IMG/VR virus record: IMGVR_UViG_3300042899_000935
Coordinates: 1 to 24,662 of that record
DNA from: a virus
Length of the DNA stretch: 24,662 bases
Direction: 5' to 3' (one strand)
Part shown: positions 1 to 5,570 of the stretch, piece by piece
Layout: every line of letters starts with the position of its first letter
How positions within the stretch are numbered: position 1 is the stretch's first letter
Notes under the pieces: generated by a model
Told to the model about the DNA's origin: nothing
The model's database searches: none
Seen by the model: only the letters and a program-made list of their open reading frames with translations
Position numbers and translations under genes: made by a program

Positions 1-192
1 GGTTACGCAGCAGGTTATAAGAAAGATATTGAATTAGAATTACTTGACCCAACAGGTGTTGTAATTGAAAAATGGATTCTTCAAGGTACAATGTTAACAA
101 ACGTTGATTTTGGTTCATTAGATTATTCATCTTCTGATATTGCTGAGATTACCGGCACGTTAAGATTTGACCGCGCTATCCACGTATTTTAA
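1..192 (+). CDS. 19: Tail tube protein (T4 gp19-like), C-terminal part
   Basis: This is the last 63 codons of a gene that begins before the window, open in frame 1 and ending in TAA at 190-192. The fragment includes DIELELLDPTGVVIEKW and ends TGTLRFDRAIHVF. A beta-rich segment with a 'LDYSSSDIAEITGTLRFDRA' type ending is what I recognise from the C-terminus of T4-type tail tube proteins, which stack as hexameric rings to form the inner tube of a contractile tail. The position fits: tail assembly and tape-measure genes follow on the same strand after an accessory insert. A strong terminator lies directly downstream. Only the C-terminus is visible, so a related tube-like protein (for example a baseplate tube initiator) cannot be excluded. 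Confidence 0.68.
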   Translation, partial: GYAAGYKKDIELELLDPTGVVIEKWILQGTMLTNVDFGSLDYSSSDIAEITGTLRFDRAIHVF

Positions 193-219
193 AATTTCTC
201 TGTCGAAGTCGACTTTACT

Positions 220-257
220 ATCCCTTTTAGCATATTTATTGCTAAAAGGGATTTTTT
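220..257 (+). terminator. Perfect 13-bp hairpin terminator after the tail tube gene
   Basis: Bases 220-232 (ATCCCTTTTAGCA) pair perfectly with 240-252, leaving a 7-base loop (233-239), and the right arm runs into TTTTTT (252-257). This is a textbook intrinsic terminator for the tail-tube transcript. The T tract abuts the ATG of the homing endonuclease at 258, so the stem occupies the whole region where a ribosome would load for that gene. Confidence 0.9.
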
Positions 258-1124
258 ATGCAACACATTTGTAAAATTTGTAATCAAGAATTAACAAACC
301 CACAGGGGTTATCGGCTCATTGTCGTTTAAAACATAAAATGAAAGCTGAAGATGTTTATATCGAATACTTCTTAAATGGAATACCACCAACTTGTGCCTG
401 TGGTTGTGGTGAAAGACCAAAATATTTAGGTATTTATGAAGGCTTTAGAGAATATATTCACGGTCATATATCGAGGGTTCACAATAATTGGGGTCATAAT
501 AAAAAAGCTAATGATAAAGCACACGAAACTCAAAAAAAAATGCACCAAAATGGTGACTTAGTTATATGGAACAAAGGTCTAACCAAAGAAGTTGATGACC
601 GTTTGGGTTATGGTCAAAAAATTTCTGACAATAAAGAACGTTCTGAAAAAATATCCAAAGCTTTAAAAGGTCGTAAAAGACCAAAAAAAGTTTTGGAAAA
701 ATTAAATAAGGGTATGTTGGAGTATTGGTCCAAACCTGAGAATCGCGAACAAAGAAGATTAGATCAAGTTGAATATTTAAGAACCAAACAAATTAACAAA
801 AAATCCAAACTAGAACAAAAGTTTGAGGATTTATTAACCGAACTTAATATTCAATTTATTAATCAACATCCTTTAAATGGTTATCTATACGACTTCTATA
901 TTCCCAAACATAATATTTTAATTGAGGTTGATGGTGATTGGTTTCATTGTAATCCCGATGTTCATCCTGAGGCAATCCATGAAATTCAAAAGTTTGTTAA
1001 AGAAAATGATGAACGTAAAAATATAATCGCAAAAGAAAATAACATCCCGCTTTTAAGATTTTGGGAAAAAGATATAAATGATTCAATTGATTCTGTAAAA
1101 TCCAAATTATCTGAATATTTATAA
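258..1124 (+). CDS. Putative homing endonuclease: zinc finger + NUMOD3-like + Vsr-like nuclease
   Basis: The 288-residue protein starts with a C2H2-like finger (C5-x2-C8-x12-H21-x4-H26), followed by a CACGCG cluster (46-51) typical of phage homing endonucleases. A basic middle region around residues 130-165 resembles NUMOD3 DNA-binding repeats (SEKISKALKGRKRPKK). The C-terminal part (about 180-288) looks like a Vsr/EDxHD-type PD-(D/E)xK nuclease: an early Glu-rich helix, then YDFYIP, then IEVDGDWFH (E223, D225, H230), then LLRFWE near the end. Such free-standing enzymes cut alleles lacking the gene and spread by repair. The finger fixes the start at 258, which directly abuts a terminator stem, so expression probably depends on read-through and may be limited by the hairpin. 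The nuclease subfamily is inferred from motifs only. Confidence 0.82.
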   Translation: MQHICKICNQELTNPQGLSAHCRLKHKMKAEDVYIEYFLNGIPPTCACGCGERPKYLGIYEGFREYIHGHISRVHNNWGHNKKANDKAHETQKKMHQNGDLVIWNKGLTKEVDDRLGYGQKISDNKERSEKISKALKGRKRPKKVLEKLNKGMLEYWSKPENREQRRLDQVEYLRTKQINKKSKLEQKFEDLLTELNIQFINQHPLNGYLYDFYIPKHNILIEVDGDWFHCNPDVHPEAIHEIQKFVKENDERKNIIAKENNIPLLRFWEKDINDSIDSVKSKLSEYL

Positions 1125-1128
1125 TAAA

Positions 1129-1605
1129 ATGAAAAACCTTATCCGTAAAATATTAAAAGAAGAACAAGACGAGTTTGAATGGGCTCGTGGTTTTGATACT
1201 TCTGAGGCCGAAAAAATTGTCAAAAAACCTTTCATTCAAATAGAACGTAATTTTAATTTTGATGCTATTAACATTTATGATATGATAGTTGATGCTGGTA
1301 TTAGAGATATTAATAAATTAATGGAAATTGGTGATGAGTTGTATAATGAAGTAGATCGTGTTTACGAAGATGCTCGTGAGTCTGGTTATGAATCTGGTCG
1401 TGATTCTTGTGATTGTGATGGTTGTTGTGATGATTATGTTTATTATCAAGAAGCGGATAGGGAAAAAGAAGAAGCACGTGAAGAAGGTCGAGAAGAGGGT
1501 AGAGAGTCAGCACAAGAAGAAATCCAAGAATTAAAAGATAGAATAGAAGAATTAGAAAGTCAGTTAAATGAAACCTTTAATAAAAAAAATACTAAGAGAA
1601 TCTGA
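1129..1605 (+). CDS. Unknown acidic coiled-coil protein with KIL(K/R)E N-terminus
   Basis: I do not recognise a family for this 158-residue protein. It opens with MKNLIRKILKE, nearly the same as the next gene's N-terminus. The middle holds a compact Cys/Asp cluster (C94, C96, C99, C100 within RDSCDCDGCCDD), which could bind metal. Residues about 105-150 are a highly charged run of Glu/Arg heptads that should form a coiled coil. It starts 4 bases after the endonuclease stop and overlaps the next gene by 38 bases, so the two are probably translated from one message. The N-terminal LKE followed by E resembles the L/I-x-E cleavage rule of T4 prohead protease, suggesting (not proving) a packaged internal head protein. 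Confidence 0.72.
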   Translation: MKNLIRKILKEEQDEFEWARGFDTSEAEKIVKKPFIQIERNFNFDAINIYDMIVDAGIRDINKLMEIGDELYNEVDRVYEDARESGYESGRDSCDCDGCCDDYVYYQEADREKEEAREEGREEGRESAQEEIQELKDRIEELESQLNETFNKKNTKRI

Positions 1606-2047
1606 TTGGTTGGATGATTTATCTAATCAGTTTAGTGGTGTAGATTTACCATTTGAGGTTGCGTTAAACCCAATAAATAGACCAGCAAAATCAAATCTTT
1701 TTGTTATGAAAACTAGTTGGGACTACAGTGATGCTTATCTTAGAGAAGAATTTGTTTTTAATATGGAAAACCCAAGGTCTTTTGAAACCTTTGTTAATGT
1801 TTGTAAATTTTATTTGGTTTTATTAGACAATCGTGATTATAGTAGATGGAAAGATGTGTCAGCATTAGCTAAAAGTACTGGTTTGGCTTTAGGTTCTTTT
1901 GATGATGAAGAGGCTTACGGTACACCAAAAGATATGTCCGATTTTATCTTTGGTTCTGATTATCCCGCTCATCTTGAAAATGTTGAAATCTCTTATTTTG
2001 ATAAGGGTGGTGTTGAATACGGTGTTAGGTTAAAAGAACCTAATTAA
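1568..2047 (+). CDS. Unknown protein with KIL(K/R)E N-terminus
   Basis: This 159-residue protein of unknown function begins MKPLIKKILRES, paralleling MKNLIRKILKEE of the preceding gene, after which the two differ. The body is mixed acidic/aromatic (for example DNRDYSRWKDVSALAKST) without membrane segments or a motif I can name. Its first 38 bases overlap the end of the upstream gene in another frame, indicating translational coupling. It ends just before a bidirectional terminator shared with the leftward peptidase gene. The LRE-S junction at residues 9-12 fits the T4 prohead-protease site pattern (L/I-x-E then a small residue) better than its neighbour does. It could be head cargo or simply an accessory early protein. 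Confidence 0.72.
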   Translation: MKPLIKKILRESDWLDDLSNQFSGVDLPFEVALNPINRPAKSNLFVMKTSWDYSDAYLREEFVFNMENPRSFETFVNVCKFYLVLLDNRDYSRWKDVSALAKSTGLALGSFDDEEAYGTPKDMSDFIFGSDYPAHLENVEISYFDKGGVEYGVRLKEPN

Positions 2048-2050
2048 CAA

Positions 2051-2077
2051 AAAAGGGACCGTTAAGTCCCCCTTTAT
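2051..2077. terminator. Bidirectional terminator between convergent genes
   Basis: GGGAC (2055-2059) pairs with GTCCC (2066-2070) around a 6-base loop. The stem is flanked by an A run on the left (2049-2054) and a T-rich run on the right (2073-2080), so both strands show a GC stem followed by T's. It lies between the rightward gene ending at 2047 and the leftward peptidase ending at 2079, and probably serves both. Confidence 0.75.
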
Positions 2078-2078
2078 T

Positions 2079-3062
2079 TTACCAATCATAATCCTCATCC
2101 CACTCATTCCAACTTCTACTGTAATAATCATCTTTTTTACGGTCTGAATAAACATACTCACCACTATTAAAAATATCGTTCTCATCTTCATCATCTTCAA
2201 TCAAAAGTGTTTTTACTTCTTTTGTTTTAGTTTTAGAACTACCACTCCAATAAGTACTTAAATTATTGTAATTTTTATCTTCTTTTGGGTTTTCGTATTT
2301 GTTTTCACCCAATTCTTCAACAAGTTTTAAACCAAGTTCATAACCGTTTTGAACATCGTCAACAATAACATATTCATTATCTGTATGATAACGATAATAC
2401 CCAGCCGCCAAGTTTAAACAAGCAATATTAAATTTTTCCATGATTTGCCAAACATCGGTGTATGGATGGTATGCCCAATCAACAATACCATGTTCTTTAA
2501 TTAAACCTGTTACTTTATCCGCGAATTGTGATTTTTGGTTGAATAAATAACGACCCATTAATGTTAAACTCATTGATGCTCCACCTGGAGAATCATACTG
2601 AATTACATAACCAATATTCTCAAAAAACTTAGGGTCGGCATACATACTACCTTTACAACCAATTTCTTCTGAAACAAAAAATGCTGCTTTAACATTTGGT
2701 AATGTGTCTAACATTTCAAGAGCTAAATAAACACCACATTTATCATCACCACCAATACCTGAAGCTTTTTTGGTGACTTTGTCCATACCTGTAAGAATAA
2801 CACCATCTTCACCTTCTGTTTGAACAACAATCATATTCATATTAACAGGGTGAACCGTATCTGTATGTGCAACAAAACAAGGGAAGTTTTTACTAACACC
2901 TTTTGTAACATAAATATTACCGTGACTATCGGTATAGTGTTCATAACCTTTTTGGGTTAAAACTTTTTGTAAATACTCAATCATAAGTTTTTCGTTACGA
3001 GAGTGAGTCGGTACTGAAAGAACTTCAGTTAATCGAGTTAATTTATCTTGTGTCATTTTCAT
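2079..3062 (-). CDS. M20/peptidase T-like zinc metallopeptidase
   Basis: This 327-residue protein has the dizinc aminopeptidase signature set of the M20/M42/M28 clan, closest by eye to tripeptidase PepT: AHTDTVH (H66, D68), GIGGDDKCG (bridging Asp at 106/107), SEEIGCKG (E132 general base, E133 ligand), YDSPGG (D157) and YHTDNEYV (H226). These would let it cleave N-terminal residues from short peptides in the cytoplasm. At about 260 residues of catalytic core it is shorter than bacterial PepT (about 400), suggesting loss of the lid/dimerisation domain. The last ~65 residues are a Ser/Lys then Asp/Tyr-rich tail ending in WDEDYDW. It is transcribed against the tail genes, with a Bacteroidota-like -7 box just upstream. 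The start could be Met1 or Met3 (3056). A moron or host-derived gene is likely. Confidence 0.85.
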   Translation of the reverse strand: MKMTQDKLTRLTEVLSVPTHSRNEKLMIEYLQKVLTQKGYEHYTDSHGNIYVTKGVSKNFPCFVAHTDTVHPVNMNMIVVQTEGEDGVILTGMDKVTKKASGIGGDDKCGVYLALEMLDTLPNVKAAFFVSEEIGCKGSMYADPKFFENIGYVIQYDSPGGASMSLTLMGRYLFNQKSQFADKVTGLIKEHGIVDWAYHPYTDVWQIMEKFNIACLNLAAGYYRYHTDNEYVIVDDVQNGYELGLKLVEELGENKYENPKEDKNYNNLSTYWSGSSKTKTKEVKTLLIEDDEDENDIFNSGEYVYSDRKKDDYYSRSWNEWDEDYDW

Positions 3063-3066
3063 ATTA

Positions 3067-3074
3067 CAAATATA
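3067..3074 (-). promoter_or_regulatory. Bacteroidota -7-like box (TATATTTG) for the peptidase gene
   Basis: On the minus strand TATATTTG matches the Bacteroidota -7 consensus TAnnTTTG and lies 4 bases before the peptidase ATG at 3062 (10 bases before the alternative ATG at 3056). I see no clear -33 TTG at the expected spacing, so this is only half a promoter. If it is used, the message would be leaderless or start at the second Met. Confidence 0.4.
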
Positions 3075-3207
3075 AGAAGATTTTATTTAATAATAAAATT
3101 TTATTAAGGAAAAATTAAAATAAACCTATTTATGGTTATAATCTTTACTATTAAAAAATAAGTTTTAAGGTTAATTAGAATAATAAATTTAAAAAAAAGT
3201 TTTTATA

Positions 3208-3978
3208 ATGTCAAAACAACAAACACAAGAAATTCAATTTCAAGCCCCATTCGATGTTATTCCTTTGCCATCTAGAGGTCTTTTATACCCTGGACAACAA
3301 GGTGCTGTAAAAGTGGAATATATGACCGCAATGGATGAAAATATTTTAACATCACCCAATTTAATTAAAAGTGGGAAAGTTCTTGATGTTTTATTGGAAA
3401 GAAAAGTTAAAGAATCCCCAGTACCTTTTGAAGAATTATTAGTTGGTGATAGAAACGCAATCATGATTTGGTTACGTGCTACAGGTTACGGTGAAATGTA
3501 TCCTGTTAAATTAACTGACCCGACAAGTGGTGTTGAATTTGAAACTGAAATAGATTTATCTACTTTAAAAACAAAAGAACTACCAGAAGGTGTCGAACCA
3601 GATGAAAAAGGAGAATTTTCTTTCTTATTACCAAAATGTAAAAAGAAAATTAAATTTAGACTTTTAACCGTTGGTGATGAAAAATCTATTGTTAGTAGGT
3701 CTGAAAAATATGAGAAAGCAACAAAATCTCAAATTTCAAACGCTTTAACTTATAGACTACAAGCTCAGATTAAAGAAGTTGATGGTAATAGAGATATTAA
3801 CTACATCCAACAATTTGTTAATGTGATGCCAGCTTTTGATTCCCTTAAATTCAGAGAATATTCTGACTCAATTGAACCAGGTATAGATATGTCGGCCGAA
3901 GTGGAGGGACCGACAGGTACATTTCAAGCTCCAGTTACCCTCGGACTCAACTTTTTTTGGCCTAACGTCAGATTATAA
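3208..3978 (+). CDS. 26: T4 gp26-like baseplate/tail assembly protein
   Basis: This 256-residue protein contains the stretch PLPSRGLLYP followed by VKVEYMTAMDENILTSP and IKSGKVLDVLL, characteristic of the T4 gp26-type baseplate family and its relatives found before tape measures in contractile-tail phages. Its role is in baseplate hub or tail assembly, probably as a chaperone-like factor. A lysine-rich sub-region with paired Cys/Lys (LPKCKKKIKFRLL, about 146-158) is notable. The 3' end contains a run of seven T's (3952-3958). From there the +1/-2 frame stays open through the small gene at 4007-4147, so a 312-residue extended product is possible, analogous to lambda G/GT chaperones. The 146 bases before it hold no gene, only AT-rich sequence with a TATAAT at 3137-3142 and no good -35. 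Confidence 0.82.
   Translation: MSKQQTQEIQFQAPFDVIPLPSRGLLYPGQQGAVKVEYMTAMDENILTSPNLIKSGKVLDVLLERKVKESPVPFEELLVGDRNAIMIWLRATGYGEMYPVKLTDPTSGVEFETEIDLSTLKTKELPEGVEPDEKGEFSFLLPKCKKKIKFRLLTVGDEKSIVSRSEKYEKATKSQISNALTYRLQAQIKEVDGNRDINYIQQFVNVMPAFDSLKFREYSDSIEPGIDMSAEVEGPTGTFQAPVTLGLNFFWPNVRL
3952..3958 (+). other. Candidate +1/-2 frameshift site (T7 run)
   Basis: Near the 3' end of the gp26-like gene the codons read AAC TTT TTT TGG, with seven consecutive T's. A phenylalanine tRNA on the second TTT can re-pair perfectly after a +1 or a -2 slip. The resulting frame has no stop from 3959 to 4144 and runs straight into the small gene at 4007. Polymerase slippage on the run would give the same fusion. 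Confidence 0.45.
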
Positions 3979-4006
3979 TTTAAGTATTAAAAGAGAAATC
4001 TACTAT

Positions 4007-4147
4007 ATGGTAAAACATATGAGATTTTCTTATGAATCAGTTCAAAATATGCCAGTATGGGAAAGACGTATTTATCTTGATTTATGGCAAAAAGAACTTG
4101 AAGACCAGAAAAAAGAATACGATAAAGCAAAATCAAAAAGAAGATAA
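4007..4147 (+). CDS. Small protein, possible C-terminal extension of the gp26-like chaperone
   Basis: This is a 46-codon frame beginning MVKHMRFSYESVQNMPVWER. The segment MPVWERRIYLDLWQKE is followed by a Lys/Glu-rich helix, so it is a small, helical, charged protein. A second Met at codon 5 (4019) is an alternative start, and only a weak AGAGAAA precedes the first. It lies between the gp26-like gene and the tape measure, where lambda-like phages encode the T part of the G/GT assembly chaperone. Its frame is open upstream back to 3887, including the T7 run, with no ATG before 4007. It may therefore be made both alone and as a fusion. It ends 3 bases before a terminator stem. The family is not identified by name. 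Confidence 0.68.
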   Translation: MVKHMRFSYESVQNMPVWERRIYLDLWQKELEDQKKEYDKAKSKRR

Positions 4148-4150
4148 TTA

Positions 4151-4178
4151 AATGGGGTTAATAGCCCCATTTTTTATT
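4151..4178 (+). terminator. Intrinsic terminator after the small gene
   Basis: AATGGGG (4151-4157) pairs with CCCCATT (4165-4171) around a 7-base loop and runs into TTTTATTTA. It closes the gp26-like/small-gene transcript. An ATG at 4152 lies inside the left arm and is not a credible start for the next gene. Confidence 0.82.
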
Positions 4179-4189
4179 TACTTGATATT

Positions 4190-4197
4190 TATAAATA
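4190..4197 (+). promoter_or_regulatory. T4 late-promoter-like box TATAAATA
   Basis: An exact TATAAATA lies directly after a terminator and 11 bases before the preferred ATG at 4209. This is the T4-type late promoter core read by a gp55-like sigma factor. The embedded string ATATTTATA (4185-4193) recurs close to the starts at 8369 and 22202. No gp55 gene is visible in this window. Confidence 0.5.
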
Positions 4198-4208
4198 AAC
4201 ATTTTTCA

Positions 4209-5564
4209 ATGTCAGTAATTTTATTAAACAACAATAACTTTAAAAAACTTCTAAAAGAAGCTCCTATCTCTGGTGATAAAGCAGCTCAAGATATTGCTAA
4301 AGCTGAAGGTGGTATTGCTAAAGCAAAGGACAGGTTAGCTAGATTACAAATAACTGATATACCTGGATTGGATTCTATCAACACAATAGACCAATTAGCT
4401 ATAGAACCTTTTAAGTTTGATTTTTTACTACAAATCCCAGATAATCCTCAAGGACTTACTTTACCAGTACCACACCCATTTGAAACTTTGGCTCGTGTGG
4501 TTGAAAAAAACCCTTTGACTTTGGAGGTTAAGACTAATGAAGGTGTATTGTTTAAAATGATTTTTACAAAAGAGGAAGAATTAATTACACAACTACCAGG
4601 TACAAAAGAACCAATCATTGGTAAAAGTAATAAAGTTATGGCTTTAGTTTCTGAAGATGGTAAAGAAGAAGGTAAGTACTATTCAATACAATTCGATCAC
4701 GCTAAAGAACTTGTTGATGAAGCAAATAAAGAAAAAGAAAAAGGTGGGGTAGAAAGTGAAGAGGATAAAAAAAACAAAAGTGGAGAAACAAAAGGTGAGG
4801 AAACAGAAGGTGAGGGAACAGAAGGGGGTAAAAATAATAAAGAACAATTATTTAATGATTTAGCCGGATTTTTCAAATTTACATATAATAATAGAAGACT
4901 TGCTGCTCCAGAATTATTTCCAAAAGAAAAACGTAAAAATACGTTAGAGTCTTATATTAATCAAATAGCTAAAAAAGTTATTTTAATTAAAGAAGACGAT
5001 GAAGATGAGGGTGAGGGTGAGGAAGATAACTCAAAAGACCCAACTAAAATGACGGTTGAGAAAGATTACATTGGTCAAATTTATGTACAAACAATTGTTT
5101 TGGGTCCTAAGGCAAAAGCTAGAGCTGGTGAAGAAAAAAATAATTATGTGAATAAAGTAAATCAATCACAAAAGGGTCAAACAAAATGGGACGGTAATTT
5201 TAATAATTTACCAAAAGCAAAAGTAGGTCAAATCCCACCTACAGTAAATGTTGGTGGATTAAGTTTGGTTCTTGATGATAGCAATTTATCTCCTGAACAA
5301 GAAAGAATTTTTAAACAAATACAGGGTCTTTTAGGTAAAAGTAATTTTGAAGGTGAAACCACAATCAGAAGAAGTGCTAGAGATAAAGGCACTATTATAA
5401 TAGGGTTTCCAACACTTGGCGGTAAAAAAGCAATTGTTTGTAAATTATTAAATAAAGAAACAAATTTAATGAAAAATCTTAGTGTTGAAATTGCTCCAAA
5501 AATTACGGGAAATGATAAATTCACTGAATCAACAATAGCTAAAATACGAATTAAAAAACTTTAA
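4209..5564 (+). CDS. Unknown structural-type protein between assembly chaperone and tape measure
   Basis: This 451-residue protein is of unknown function. I chose ATG 4209 because the in-frame ATG at 4152 lies within a terminator hairpin and a TATAAATA box lies between the two. The N-terminus MSVILLNNNNFKKLLKEAP carries a KKLLKE-A segment like the KIL[KR]E peptides of the genes at 1129 and 1568. Residues about 20-190 and 320-451 look globular. Between them are two low-complexity acidic linkers (about 175-215, and about 262-280 with EDDEDEGEGEEDN). It ends 6 bases before the tape-measure gene, so it is probably in the same operon. Synteny suggests a tail or virion role. I found no catalytic motif. 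Confidence 0.75.
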   Translation: MSVILLNNNNFKKLLKEAPISGDKAAQDIAKAEGGIAKAKDRLARLQITDIPGLDSINTIDQLAIEPFKFDFLLQIPDNPQGLTLPVPHPFETLARVVEKNPLTLEVKTNEGVLFKMIFTKEEELITQLPGTKEPIIGKSNKVMALVSEDGKEEGKYYSIQFDHAKELVDEANKEKEKGGVESEEDKKNKSGETKGEETEGEGTEGGKNNKEQLFNDLAGFFKFTYNNRRLAAPELFPKEKRKNTLESYINQIAKKVILIKEDDEDEGEGEEDNSKDPTKMTVEKDYIGQIYVQTIVLGPKAKARAGEEKNNYVNKVNQSQKGQTKWDGNFNNLPKAKVGQIPPTVNVGGLSLVLDDSNLSPEQERIFKQIQGLLGKSNFEGETTIRRSARDKGTIIIGFPTLGGKKAIVCKLLNKETNLMKNLSVEIAPKITGNDKFTESTIAKIRIKKL

Positions 5565-5570
5565 TAATTA

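Noticed and set aside
1115-1123. ATATTTATA just before the gene at 1129
   Set aside because: It lies within the last codons and stop of the endonuclease and only 5 bases from the next ATG, too close to act as a promoter for it.
3137-3142. TATAAT before the gp26-like gene
   Set aside because: No -35-like element at the right distance and the region is almost pure A/T, so the match is expected by chance.
4152-4208. In-frame upstream start that would add 19 residues to the 451-residue protein
   Set aside because: The ATG lies in the left arm of an intrinsic terminator and upstream of a TATAAATA box; the added hydrophobic peptide is a translation of regulatory DNA, not a signal peptide.
4720-5030. 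Short GGTGAGGAAACAGAAGG-type near-repeats in the 451-residue gene
   Set aside because: Low-complexity codons for Glu/Gly linkers rather than a repeat array or CRISPR.
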